Counted from the first letter of the stretch, positions 50,235 through 60,280 are shown. The stretch: 64,000 bases of DNA from CAIQQQ01 sp040399685 (GCA_040399685.1 JBBART010000019.1:1-64000), one strand, 5' to 3'. The notes: a model not told the origin generated them from the sequence alone. Numbers and translations: made by a program.

Positions 50235-52694
50235 TCAGGTCAGTGCCTCCAGCGGGGTGAATTCGTGGGCATCGACGCCCTGTTTGGCGCGTTCGGCCCA
50301 TGGGTCGTCCTGGAGGAAGCTTTGGGCGTGGAGGAAGCGGGCCTGGAGGGCGCGGCGGCCTTCGGCGTCATGCACGATGCGGGCGCGGACGTAGTCGATG
50401 CCGACGCGTTCCATCCAGGGGGCGGTGCGGTCCAGGTAGCGGGCTTCCTCGCGGTAGAGCTGCATGTAGGCGGCGGCGTATTCCAGCACTTCGTCTTCGG
50501 TAGCGACGGAGCAGAGCTTGTCGGTGCCGCGCAGTTCGATGCCGCCGTTGCCGGCGACCAGGAGGTCGAAGCCGGAGTCCACACAGATGACGCCGAAATC
50601 CTTGATGGTGGATTCAGCGCAGTTTCGCGGGCAGCCGGAGACGGCCATTTTGAATTTGTGCGGCGTCCAGTTGCCCCAGGCCATGCGTTCGAGGCGTTTG
50701 CCGAGGGTGGTGCTGTCTTGCGTGCCGAAGCGGCACCATTCCAGGCCGACGCAGGTTTTGACGGTGCGCAGGCCCTTGGCGTAGGCGTGGCCGGAGACGA
50801 GGCCGGCTTCGTTCAGTTCGCCCCAGACGGCGGGGAGGTCCTGCTTGCGGATGCCGTAGATGCCGAGGCGTTGGCCGCCGGTGATCTTGATTTCGGCGAC
50901 GTTGTATTTGCTGGCGACGCTGGCGATGGCGGCGAGTTCGCCTGGCGTGGCGGTGCCGCCCCACATGCGGGGGATGACGGAGTAGGTGCCGTCTTTCTGG
51001 ACGTTGGCGTGGACGCGCTCGTTGATGAAGCGGGAGCGGCTGTCGTCCTGGTATTCGCCGGGCCAGGCGCAGAGGAGATAGTAGTTCAGCGCGGGGCGGC
51101 AGGAGGCGCAGCCGTCTGGGGTGGTCCAGCCGAGGGCTGCGCGGACCTGTTGCTGGGTTTTGAGGGATTGGGTGGTGATGGCGGCGCGGATGTCCTCGTG
51201 CGTGCAGGCGGTGCATTTGCAGAGGGTTGGGATGGCGGGGGCGGCGACTTCGATGCCCAATGTGGCGGCGAGGATCTCGCGGACCAGGGGGGCGCAGGTG
51301 CCGCAGGAGGCGGAGGCCTTGGTGTGGGATTTTACCTCGTCGTAGGTGGTGAGGTTCTTGGTGGTGATGGCTTCTACGATGGCGCCTTTGCAGACGCCGT
51401 TGCAGCCGCAGATCTGGGTGTCGTCGGGCATGGCCGCGATGTCCAGCGCCGGGGCGGCGCCGCCGGATTGGGTGGCGGCGCGGCTGATGATCATGCGGTC
51501 TGAGATATCGGAGATGTCGGTGCCGCGACGGATGAGGTCGAAATACCAGTCGCCGTCGGTGACGTTGCCGTAGAGGACGGTGCCGACGACCTGGCCTTCG
51601 CGCAGGATGAGTTTGCGGTAGGAGCCGCGCCGTTTGTCGCGCAGGACGATTTCGTCTTCGTCTTCGCCGGCTTTCAGGAGGCCGGCGGAATAGACGTCGA
51701 TGCCGGTGATCTTGAGGCGGGTGGCGGTGGCCTGGGCGGCGTAGACCATGGCGTCGCCGCCGGCGAGGTGGTGGGCGCAGACGCGGGCCATGTCCCAGAT
51801 GGGGGCGACGAGGCCGACGCATTGGCCGCGATGTTCAGCGCATTCGCCGACGGCGAAGATGTCGGGGTCGGTGGTGCCCATGTTGTCGCCGACGACGATG
51901 CCGCGATTGACGTCCAGCCCGGCTGTGCGGGCGAGGTCGACATCGGGGCGGATGCCGATGGCGACGACCACGAGATCGGCATCCGTGGCGCGGCCATCGG
52001 CCAGGCGGATGCCGGTGACGCGGTCTGTGCCGGTGACTTCTTCGGTTTGGCCGTCCGTGAAGAAGGAGATGCCGCGTTCGGTGAGATCGTGTTGCAGCAG
52101 GCGGGCGGCGGCTTCGTCCAGCTGCCGTTCCATGAGGGTGGGCATGAGGTGGACCACCGACACGTCCATGCCGCGACGCTTCAGGCCCCAGGCGGCTTCC
52201 AGGCCCAGCAGCCCGCCGCCGATGACGACGGCGCGGCGATAGGTGGCGGCGGCGTCGATCATGGTGTCGACGTCCTTCAGGTCGCGGAAGGCGCAGACGC
52301 CGGGCAGGTTCAGGCCCGGGATGGGCGGGACGATCGGCTTGGAGCCGGTGGCCAGGAGAAGGCGGTCATATGGGAGGGTGAGGCCGGAGGCGGAGGTGAC
52401 CGTGCGGGCCTTGGCGTCGATGGAGACCGCTGCGTCGCCGGCGTGCAGGGTGATGTGGTTCTCGGCGTACCATTCGCGGGAATTGATGACGATGTCGTCG
52501 ACGCTCTTTTCGCCCGCCAGGACCGAGGACAGCATGATGCGGTCGTAGTTCACATGCGGTTCGGCGCCGAAGACGGTGATGTCGAATCTTGTCGGGTCGA
52601 GCTTGAGAAGCTCCTCGACCGTGCGCATCCCGGCCATGCCGTTGCCGATGACGATCAAACGCTCGCGGGTGGTCGTGGGGGCGGAGGACGACAT
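50235..52694 (-). CDS. nirB: Assimilatory nitrite reductase (NADH) large subunit
   Basis: An 819-residue cytoplasmic enzyme that reduces nitrite to ammonium. Domains in order: FAD/NAD-binding pyridine nucleotide-disulfide oxidoreductase (LIVIGNGMAGMRTVEELL, residues about 13-30; second nucleotide fold AVVIGGGLLGLEAAWGL about 146), NirB-type BFD-like [2Fe-2S] domains with the Cys pattern ICGCNGVCKG (about 425) and CGTCAPLV (about 460), and the siroheme/4Fe-4S half with VKTCVGLEWCRFG (about 650) and SGCPRNCAESTIKD (about 685). The ATG at 52694 precedes SSSAPTTTRERLIV; the open frame upstream is unconserved leader. The long 5' leader carries a probable ANTAR element. Confidence 0.95.
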   Translation of the reverse strand: MSSSAPTTTRERLIVIGNGMAGMRTVEELLKLDPTRFDITVFGAEPHVNYDRIMLSSVLAGEKSVDDIVINSREWYAENHITLHAGDAAVSIDAKARTVTSASGLTLPYDRLLLATGSKPIVPPIPGLNLPGVCAFRDLKDVDTMIDAAATYRRAVVIGGGLLGLEAAWGLKRRGMDVSVVHLMPTLMERQLDEAAARLLQHDLTERGISFFTDGQTEEVTGTDRVTGIRLADGRATDADLVVVAIGIRPDVDLARTAGLDVNRGIVVGDNMGTTDPDIFAVGECAEHRGQCVGLVAPIWDMARVCAHHLAGGDAMVYAAQATATRLKITGIDVYSAGLLKAGEDEDEIVLRDKRRGSYRKLILREGQVVGTVLYGNVTDGDWYFDLIRRGTDISDISDRMIISRAATQSGGAAPALDIAAMPDDTQICGCNGVCKGAIVEAITTKNLTTYDEVKSHTKASASCGTCAPLVREILAATLGIEVAAPAIPTLCKCTACTHEDIRAAITTQSLKTQQQVRAALGWTTPDGCASCRPALNYYLLCAWPGEYQDDSRSRFINERVHANVQKDGTYSVIPRMWGGTATPGELAAIASVASKYNVAEIKITGGQRLGIYGIRKQDLPAVWGELNEAGLVSGHAYAKGLRTVKTCVGLEWCRFGTQDSTTLGKRLERMAWGNWTPHKFKMAVSGCPRNCAESTIKDFGVICVDSGFDLLVAGNGGIELRGTDKLCSVATEDEVLEYAAAYMQLYREEARYLDRTAPWMERVGIDYVRARIVHDAEGRRALQARFLHAQSFLQDDPWAERAKQGVDAHEFTPLEALT

Positions 52695-52789
52695 CGGACA
52701 CCATGAATTGGGTGGCGCGTCGCCGTTGACGTGCGGGAGGATTTTGGGAGGTGAACGAGGCCTGCCCTGGGGCGTGGCGGTCAGTCTGG

Positions 52790-52834
52790 CCCGGCGCCAT
52801 TGCCGGGTGGTTGTGACCCGCGCGTTCCGTCGCG
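52790..52834 (-). promoter_or_regulatory. Two-hexaloop ANTAR-type antitermination leader of nirB
   Basis: In the direction of transcription, hairpin P1 (52834-52821) has stem CGCG and loop ACGGAA; after 13 nt, hairpin P2 (52807-52790) reads CCCGGC, loop AATGGC, GCCGGG. Both loops are six bases long with A at position 1 and G at position 4, the published recognition rule for ANTAR proteins such as NasR and NasT. The P1 stem is short and can also pair in a shifted register. An intrinsic terminator downstream was not clear to me. Confidence 0.65.
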
Positions 52835-52918
52835 GTTGTGCACACACCACTGCAAACGGCGGGCCAGCGTGGGAATGAGGCGGATTGGGGCGGAGAAGGT
52901 GCCCCGAACGGGTTATTT

Positions 52919-52933
52919 GCCTAAAATATAGGC
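52919..52933. promoter_or_regulatory. Palindrome 1 upstream of nirB leader
   Basis: GCCTAAAATATAGGC: 5-bp arms GCCTA/TAGGC around AAATA. It is one of two similar sites exactly 40 bp apart. Confidence 0.45.
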
Positions 52934-52958
52934 GTTTTATGCGCGGAAAGAGAGCGGC

Positions 52959-52973
52959 GCCCTAAAATTAGGC
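52959..52973. promoter_or_regulatory. Palindrome 2 upstream of nirB leader
   Basis: GCCCTAAAATTAGGC: core CCTAA/TTAGG. It shares the CCTAAAAT...TAGGC pattern with palindrome 1. Confidence 0.45.
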
Positions 52974-52987
52974 AGGCAGGCGATGAA

Positions 52988-53122
52988 GGAAGGTTTTCTT
53001 TTTCTGAAGAAAAAGAAACAAAAAGACTTCCATTCGTTTCAGCTCGTGGCGCGGCAGATGCCGCGCCACGAGCTGAATTCATGAGGTTTTTTGGTTCTTT
53101 TTTTCAAAAAAGAACCCCTTCC
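52988..53122. repeat. Dispersed repeat R4 (full copy, 135 bp)
   Basis: Bounded by GGAAGG (52988-52993) and CCTTCC (53117-53122), the same length and ends as R2. Arm A starts near 52995, arm B near 53093. The centre is an 18-bp perfect stem (53038-53055 with 53060-53077, loop AGAT) whose sequence differs completely from the R2 centre. It lies 6 bp after the gshB stop. Confidence 0.85.
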
Positions 53123-53128
53123 CTTCCC

Positions 53129-54106
53129 TTAACCGCACTTTGCTTCGATGACATCCCAGATCGCGGCGGAGAGATCCGTGCCGTCGAAGCGTTGGATTTC
53201 TTGCAGGCCGGTCGGGCTGGTGACGTTGATTTCGGTGAGGTAGTCGCCGATGACGTCGATGCCCACGAAAATCAGGCCCTGTTCGCGCAACGTCGGCCCG
53301 ATGCGTTCGCAGATTTCGCGGTCGCGGGGGGTGAGGGCGATTTTTTCGGGGCGGCCGCCGACATGCATGTTGCTGCGGGCCTCGCCTTCGGCGGGGACGC
53401 GGTTGACGGCGCCCATGGCCACGCCGTCGATGAGGATGATGCGCTTGTCGCCCAGGCGGACGGCGGGTTCGTAGCGCTGGATCATGAGCGGTTCGCGGGA
53501 GCGGGCGAAGTGCATTTCCAGGAGCGAGGCGAGGTTGGGGTCGTCGTGCTTGATGAGGAACACGCCGGCGCCGCCGTTGCCGAACAGCGGCTTGACAACG
53601 ATGTCCTTGTGGATGGCGCGGAAGCCTTTGATGGCGTCGATGTCCCAGGTGACGAGGGTGGGGGGCATCAGGTCGGGGAAGTGGGTGACCAGGAGTTTTT
53701 CAGGGGCGTTGCGGACGCTGGCAGGGTCGTTCACCACCAGGGTTTTGGGGTGGATGTGTTCGAGCATGTGGGTGGCGGTGATGTAGCCCATGTCGAACGG
53801 CGGGTCCTGGCGCATCAGGATGGTGTCCATCGTGCCGAGGTCGAGCAGGACTTCCTCGCCGAAGGTGAAATGGGCGCCGCGGACGCGCTGGACGGTGACG
53901 GGGCGGGCGCGGGCCGTGAGGCGGGCTTCGCGGGTGTCGCCGTGCTTGAGGCGGCCTTCGCTGAGGGACATGTGGCGCACTTCGTAATGCCACAGTTGGT
54001 GGCCGCGTTCCTGGGCGGACAGCATCATGGCGAAGGTGCTGTCGCCATCGATGCCGATGGTCTCCATCGGGTCCATCTGAACGGCGACTTTGAGGCTGCG
54101 GGCCAT
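53129..54106 (-). CDS. gshB: Glutathione synthetase
   Basis: A 325-residue ATP-grasp ligase that joins gamma-glutamylcysteine and glycine. Prokaryotic GshB features: VAVQMDPMETIGIDGDSTFAMMLSAQERGH (residues 7-36), MRQDPPFDMGYITATHML (about 98), VVNDPASVRNAPEKL (about 122), DIVVKPLFGNGGAGVF (the ATP-grasp loop, about 168), and FVGIDVIGDYLTEINVTSPTGL (about 282-303). Length is normal. Follows the SirB1-family gene after 36 bp, possibly as an operon. Repeat R4 is directly downstream. Confidence 0.95.
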   Translation of the reverse strand: MARSLKVAVQMDPMETIGIDGDSTFAMMLSAQERGHQLWHYEVRHMSLSEGRLKHGDTREARLTARARPVTVQRVRGAHFTFGEEVLLDLGTMDTILMRQDPPFDMGYITATHMLEHIHPKTLVVNDPASVRNAPEKLLVTHFPDLMPPTLVTWDIDAIKGFRAIHKDIVVKPLFGNGGAGVFLIKHDDPNLASLLEMHFARSREPLMIQRYEPAVRLGDKRIILIDGVAMGAVNRVPAEGEARSNMHVGGRPEKIALTPRDREICERIGPTLREQGLIFVGIDVIGDYLTEINVTSPTGLQEIQRFDGTDLSAAIWDVIEAKCG

Positions 54107-54142
54107 GGGGCTCTCCGAAGGGTTTGTTGCCTCGGATGTGGC

Positions 54143-54988
54143 CTAGTTCAGGCGGGCGCGCAACTGACCCATGGCGAGGCGGGCGCTTGTGGCGGCTTCG
54201 CCGTGCGGGAAAAGCGTGAGAAAGCGCTCGTAGCAGCGAAGGGCTGCGGCCACCTGGTCGAGGCGTTCGTAGAGTTCGGCGGCTTCGCGCCACAGGGACG
54301 GCTCGGCGGGGGCGACGCGCAGCATGTCCTCGATGCAGGCCAGGGCGGCGGCGGGCTGGCCCTGTTGCAGGAGGCGGGATTTGAGGTTGGCTTGCAGGCG
54401 CAGCAGCATATCGCGGTTGGACATGGGCGCCAGCACATGCGGGCTGAGTTCGGTGGCGTGGCCGTGGGCGCGTTTGAGCATGCGCGTGAGTTCGTCGCGG
54501 TCCAGCACCTTGCCGCCGGCGAACACATCCAGCGCCACCAGGGCGCGGCCGTCCTCACGGGGGCCTTCGAGGGCGATCAGGAAATGTCCGGGGAAGTTGA
54601 TGCCGCGCACACCCCAGCCGGCGGCGCGGGCGGCATGGATCCAGAGAATGCCGAGGGCTATGGGCAATCCGCGCTTGCGTTCGATGACGCGGATGAGGTT
54701 GGCGTTGTCGAGGTCGTCATAGGTGTCGTGGTCGCCGGCGTAGCCGTAGCGCCCGGCCATGAGGCCGGCCAGGGCGCCGGCGCGGGCGGCGAGGTCGTTG
54801 CCACCGGGTTCGGCGGCCAGGGCGGCTGCGTCTCGGGCGATGTCGGTGAGGTGGGCGCTGGCGGCGCGCCAATCGGCATCAGGCTCGCCGATACGGGCGA
54901 GTTGCAGGGCTGCTCCGGCGAGATCGATCTCGTCGTCGGAGAGTTGGCCGATCGCGTCGAGCGCGGTGGGGAGGTTGGACGGTGTCAT
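54143..54988 (-). CDS. SirB1-family protein (transglutaminase-like fold, TPR tail)
   Basis: A 281-residue protein. The core (about residues 70-175) has the SirB1 pattern NLIRVIERKRGLPIALGILWIHAARAAGWGVRGINFPGHFLI, with the transglutaminase-like fold but with Ala or Gly where an active Cys is expected in some members. The C terminus (about 200-275) carries two to three TPR-like helices (ALACIEDMLRVAPAEPSLWREAAELYERL; AALRCYERFLTLFPHG). The biochemical role of the family is not established. ATG 54988 gives MTPSNLP; the frame remains open further upstream without conservation. Confidence 0.85.
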   Translation of the reverse strand: MTPSNLPTALDAIGQLSDDEIDLAGAALQLARIGEPDADWRAASAHLTDIARDAAALAAEPGGNDLAARAGALAGLMAGRYGYAGDHDTYDDLDNANLIRVIERKRGLPIALGILWIHAARAAGWGVRGINFPGHFLIALEGPREDGRALVALDVFAGGKVLDRDELTRMLKRAHGHATELSPHVLAPMSNRDMLLRLQANLKSRLLQQGQPAAALACIEDMLRVAPAEPSLWREAAELYERLDQVAAALRCYERFLTLFPHGEAATSARLAMGQLRARLN

Positions 54989-55053
54989 GCTGCCAACGTG
55001 GCGTCGTTTGGTTGGATTTACGATAGATAAATTTGGGCGGTGGGGCGTGTCGG

Positions 55054-55083
55054 GCGTTGCCCGACCGACTGGTCGGGCAACGC
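55054..55083 (-). terminator. Hairpin downstream of thiC
   Basis: A 13-bp perfect stem (55054-55066 with 55071-55083, loop GACT), starting 6 bp after the thiC stop. No strong T-tract, but it has the position and stability of an intrinsic terminator. Confidence 0.6.
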
Positions 55084-55089
55084 GTGGGA

Positions 55090-56913
<1,824 letters not shown>

Positions 56914-56974
56914 GGACGCGTCCTTTCGCAGGGCTCGCGGCGGATGAACAAGGACCAAGGGTGGCGTCTGGTTC

Positions 56975-57064
56975 CTGTCCCTACGCCGGTGTGAACCGGA
57001 TCAGGTTATCAGGGTCATCGCGCGATATGCGATCTCTCAGCCCCTTGCGGGACGCCCCTCGGAT
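56975..57064 (-). promoter_or_regulatory. TPP riboswitch (THI element)
   Basis: On the minus strand the conserved THI-box parts occur in order: GAGGGGCG, GGGGCTGAGA, GACCCT, AACCTGATCCGGTT, and ACACCGGCGTAGGGA. It lies about 60 bp ahead of the thiC start, so thiamine pyrophosphate represses thiC, probably by occluding the ribosome site or by termination. Confidence 0.95.
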
Positions 57065-57121
57065 GACCGGAAAGTGGGGTGGGAGACAGGAATTGTCAAC
57101 GATCCTGTGGATCGGACGATG

Positions 57122-57508
57122 TCAGGATGCGGGGTGAACCAGCATGGCGCCCAGCTTTTTGCCGCCGAACAGGTGGACGTGCAGATGCGGGACTTCCTGG
57201 CCGGAATCCTCGCCCATGTTGGACAGGATACGGTAGCCGGGGGCTTCGAGTTGCAGGAGGCGGGCGACTTCGGCCACGGCGCGAAAGAAGCCGGCGATGT
57301 CGGCATCGGGCGCCTTGGCGGTGAAGTCGGCCATCGACACGTAGGGGCCACGCGGGATGACCAGCACGTGGACCGGGGCCTGGGGAGCGATGTCGTGGAA
57401 GGCGATGGCGAATTCGTTTTCGAACACCCGGTTGGACGGGATCTCGCCGCGCAGGATGCGGGCGAAGATGTTGGTGGGGTCGTACTCGCCCAAGCCTTTG
57501 ACCGGCAT
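57122..57508 (-). CDS. HIT-family (histidine triad) protein
   Basis: A 128-residue HIT-family nucleotide-binding hydrolase. ENEFAIAFHDIAPQAPVHVLVIPR (residues about 30-53) and the catalytic triad HLHVHLFGG (about 108-116) are typical of Hint-type purine phosphoramidases. In alphaproteobacteria such a gene commonly follows hisE, as here, 16 bp after its stop. AAAGGGA precedes the ATG. Confidence 0.92.
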   Translation of the reverse strand: MPVKGLGEYDPTNIFARILRGEIPSNRVFENEFAIAFHDIAPQAPVHVLVIPRGPYVSMADFTAKAPDADIAGFFRAVAEVARLLQLEAPGYRILSNMGEDSGQEVPHLHVHLFGGKKLGAMLVHPAS

Positions 57509-57524
57509 GCCGAAAATCCCTTTG

Positions 57525-58094
57525 TTACGCGATTTTGGTGGTGCCGAGCCCGTGCGCTATTGACAGCTTTTGGGCACGGGCGGCCTTTTCGGCAATGCCG
57601 GACACGCCCTGGCGGCGTTCCAGTTCGGCCCAGACTTCGCTGGCCTGCACGTCCGCATCCACCCACAAGACCAGCAGGTGGTAGAGTACGTCGGCACTTT
57701 CGGCGATCAGGGCGGCGCGGTTGCCGGCCACGGCCTCGATCAGGCATTCGACCGCTTCTTCGCCGAATTTCTGCGCCACCTTCTCCCGGCCACGCGACAG
57801 CAGGCGGGCAGAGTGGCTGACCGACGGATCCGCACCCTTGCGGCTGCTGATGGTGGCGAACAGGCGGTCCATGACATCCACGCCGGACGGTGCTGCGGTG
57901 CCATCGGCGGACACGAGCGGGGCGGTTGGCACCATCAGGCCAAGAACCGACTTCTTGAGTGCGGGCTTGGCTTTGGCCGTGGCTTTTTTACCCGGCGCAC
58001 GCTTGGCGGTGGCGGGCTTGGCGGACGCCTTCTTGGACGTTGACGGCTTCGCGGTCGCCTTCTTGGCCACCACGGTCTTGATCGTCTTTGACAT
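57525..58094 (-). CDS. hisE: Phosphoribosyl-ATP diphosphatase with Lys/Ala-rich N-terminal extension
   Basis: Second step of histidine synthesis: hydrolysis of PR-ATP to PR-AMP. The catalytic MazG-like domain occupies about residues 75-175, with DRLFATISSRKGADPSVSHSARLL, REKVAQKFGEEAVECLIEAV (the ExxE metal motif) and ESADVLYHLLVLW. Ahead of it is an unusual extension of about 70 residues; its first 50 are almost only Lys, Ala, Ser, Thr and Pro, with AKP and KKA repeats like a histone-H1-type tail. Typical HisE proteins have about 105 residues. The ATG at 58094 with upstream GAGAGA supports the long form; an internal start near residue 70 is possible. Confidence 0.88.
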   Translation of the reverse strand: MSKTIKTVVAKKATAKPSTSKKASAKPATAKRAPGKKATAKAKPALKKSVLGLMVPTAPLVSADGTAAPSGVDVMDRLFATISSRKGADPSVSHSARLLSRGREKVAQKFGEEAVECLIEAVAGNRAALIAESADVLYHLLVLWVDADVQASEVWAELERRQGVSGIAEKAARAQKLSIAHGLGTTKIA

Positions 58095-58103
58095 CTGTCT
58101 CTC

Positions 58104-58883
58104 TCAGGCCTCGTTCAAGGCCGGTTGGGGCAGTCGCACCGGCAGGCCGGCCTCATGCAAGGCCGCCTTCACCTGGGCGACGGTGAATTTACCAAAATGG
58201 AACACGGATGCGGCCAGCAGGCCGGTGGCGCCGGCGCGGGCGCCGTCCACAAAATGTTGGAGCGTGCCGACGCCGCCTGAGGCGATCACGGGAATGCGGA
58301 CCGAGCAGCAGACGGCGTGCAGAAGGTCGAGATCGAAGCCCTGCCCCGTGCCGTCTCGGTCCATGCTGGTGAGCAGGATTTCGCCAGCGCCGAGGCTGGC
58401 CACTTCACGCGCCCAGTCCAGCACGTCGCGCCCGGTGTCGGTGCGGCCGCCATGGCTGAAGACGCGCCATTCGTGGCGGCTGACCTGCTTGGCGTCGATG
58501 GCCACGACCACGCATTGGCTGCCGAATTTGTTGGCGGCTTCGCGGATGAGTTCCGGGCGCGCAAGGGCTGCCGAGTTCATGGAGCATTTGTCAGCGCCGG
58601 CCAGCAGCAGGCGCCGCATGTCATCCGTGGCGCGGATGCCGCCGCCGACGGTCAGCGGCAGGAACACCTGGGCGGCGGTGCGGCTGACGACATCGAGGAT
58701 GGTGTCGCGGTTTTCGTGGCTGGCGGTGATGTCGAGGAAGGTGAGCTCATCGGCGCCGGCGGCGTCATACACGCGGGCCTGTTCCACCGGGTCTCCGGCG
58801 TCACGCAGCTCGACGAAATTCACGCCTTTGACGACGCGTCCATTCATGACGTCCAGGCACGGAATCACACGCAGCTTGAGCAA
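58104..58883 (-). CDS. hisF: Imidazole glycerol phosphate synthase, cyclase subunit
   Basis: A 259-residue TIM barrel. LRVIPCLDVMNGRVVKGVNF at the N terminus supplies the catalytic Asp11-type residue; the second catalytic Asp is in EILLTSMDRDGTGQGFDL (about residue 131). It works with HisH to form IGP and AICAR. The start is a TTG at 58883, preceded by GAGAA; no ATG is available at the conserved N terminus. It is separated from hisA by 117 bp, larger than other junctions in this operon, so a secondary promoter may lie there. Confidence 0.95.
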   Translation of the reverse strand: MLKLRVIPCLDVMNGRVVKGVNFVELRDAGDPVEQARVYDAAGADELTFLDITASHENRDTILDVVSRTAAQVFLPLTVGGGIRATDDMRRLLLAGADKCSMNSAALARPELIREAANKFGSQCVVVAIDAKQVSRHEWRVFSHGGRTDTGRDVLDWAREVASLGAGEILLTSMDRDGTGQGFDLDLLHAVCCSVRIPVIASGGVGTLQHFVDGARAGATGLLAASVFHFGKFTVAQVKAALHEAGLPVRLPQPALNEA

Positions 58884-59000
58884 AGTTCTCGGTCCCTTCT
58901 ATTGCCCTTTTGAGGGGCAGTGCCTGCGTTGTGCAAGTGTGGAATGCACATGCTCGCACAGAATATATGCAGCACCCTCTAAATAGTTAAGGTTGCACAT

Positions 59001-59729
59001 TTAAATGGCCATCAACGCCAATGCGGCGGCAGGATCGATCCGGCCGTCATACAGGGCGCGGCCGATGATGACGCCCTCAATTCCTGCACATTTGGCGTCT
59101 CGCAGGGCCGCGAGATCGGAGATCTGGCCGACGCCGCCGGAGGCGATGACCTTGGTGGAGATGCCGTTGGCCAGGGCCGCCGTTTGGGGAATGTTCAGGC
59201 CGCCCAGCATGCCGTCGCGCGCGATGTCGGTGTAGATGATGGCGGACACGCCCGCGCCTTCGAAGTGGCGGGCGAGTTCGGTGGCCGGCAGGGTGGAGGT
59301 TTCGGCCCAGCCTTCAGTGGCAACGAACCCGTCTCGTGCGTCGATGCCGACGGCGATGCGGCCGGGGAATGTGCGGCAGGCCTCGATGACCAAAGCCGGG
59401 TTCTTGGCGGCGGCGCTGCCCAGGATGATGCGGCTGATGCCGGCTTCCAGCCAGGTGGCGATGCCCGCGAGGTCGCGGATGCCGCCGCCAAGTTGGACGG
59501 GGATGGTGACGTTGGCGAGGATGGCCGACACGGCGCCAGAGTTCACTGGCTTGCCCGCGAAGGCGCCGTTGAGGTCCACCACATGCAGCCATTCGAAGCC
59601 GGCAGCCTGCCAGGCGCGGGCCTGGGCGCCGGGGTCGTTGGAATAGATGGTGGCATCGTCCATTTCGCCGCGCCGCAGCCGCACGCAGGCGCCGTCTTTC
59701 AGATCGATGGCAGGATAGACTGTGATCAT
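59001..59729 (-). CDS. hisA: ProFAR isomerase
   Basis: A 242-residue TIM barrel homologous to HisF: VYPAIDLKDGACVRLRRGEM at the N terminus with the catalytic Asp8-type residue, QLGGGIRDLAGI (about residue 78), and TDIARDGMLGGLN with the second Asp (about 170). It opens the aminoaldose ring of ProFAR. ATG overlaps the GNAT-gene stop by 4 bases. Confidence 0.95.
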   Translation of the reverse strand: MITVYPAIDLKDGACVRLRRGEMDDATIYSNDPGAQARAWQAAGFEWLHVVDLNGAFAGKPVNSGAVSAILANVTIPVQLGGGIRDLAGIATWLEAGISRIILGSAAAKNPALVIEACRTFPGRIAVGIDARDGFVATEGWAETSTLPATELARHFEGAGVSAIIYTDIARDGMLGGLNIPQTAALANGISTKVIASGGVGQISDLAALRDAKCAGIEGVIIGRALYDGRIDPAAALALMAI

Positions 59730-60280
59730 CCGGCTATGCGCCCCCCGGGTTGCAGCAGTTTGAAATAGAACACGCCGCGCACCGTTTGGCCGGCAACGCG
59801 GGCGTAGGCGGGATGGATGCCCCAGCTTGCGTAGCCGAGGCTCTCATACAGCGCGATGGCGGCGGACTGGGTTTCGCGCACATCGAGGTTGAGTACGTGA
59901 TAGCCCAGCGCACGGGCGCTTTCTTCCACACGCAGCGTCATCATTTTGGCCAGGCCGTGACCGCGGGCGTAGGGCGCGATGAAGGAGTGGGTGAGCGTGG
60001 CGGCGAAGGCCTGGGCCTCGTTGTTGCGCGGTGGGCGCACGAGTTGGACGGAGCCGACGATCACCTCGTCCAGCCGGCAGACAAAGAGTTCGCGTTCGGG
60101 CACCAGCATCAGGCCGCGAAAATACCGTTCCAGCGCCAGACGGCCCGGTGGGGCCACCCAGCCGAAGCCGCCGCCGTCGATGATGGCCGCGTCCGCAGCC
60201 TCGCACAGGGAAGCCAGATCCTCGTCGGTGAAGGCGCCGATCCGCTCGACGGCCACCACCGGCTCCGATGGCGTGCTCAT
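59726..60280 (-). CDS. GNAT-family N-acetyltransferase
   Basis: A 184-residue acetyltransferase. The acetyl-CoA pyrophosphate loop corresponds to SFIAPYARGHGLAKMMTLRVEESAR (about residues 112-136), followed by LNLDVRETQSAAIALYESLGY, the RNxxAxxFYxxxGF-like segment (about 143-163). The substrate is unknown; a cellular amine or protein is typical. It sits in the his operon between hisH and hisA, overlapping them by 1 base (TGATG) and 4 bases, so it is co-expressed with histidine synthesis. Confidence 0.85.
   Translation of the reverse strand: MSTPSEPVVAVERIGAFTDEDLASLCEAADAAIIDGGGFGWVAPPGRLALERYFRGLMLVPERELFVCRLDEVIVGSVQLVRPPRNNEAQAFAATLTHSFIAPYARGHGLAKMMTLRVEESARALGYHVLNLDVRETQSAAIALYESLGYASWGIHPAYARVAGQTVRGVFYFKLLQPGGRIAG

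Larger units (their letters stand above)
52695..53128. other. 434-bp region: nirB leader, twin palindromes and repeat R4
   Basis: Holds, from right to left in the direction of nirB transcription, repeat R4 (52988-53122), two palindromes (52959-52973 and 52919-52933), and the two leader hairpins (52834-52790). No gene seen. Confidence 0.6.

Noticed and set aside
53081..53128. Short peptides of the type FFGSFFQKRT at several places
   Set aside because: All are translations of arm B of the dispersed repeat, so they are not genes.
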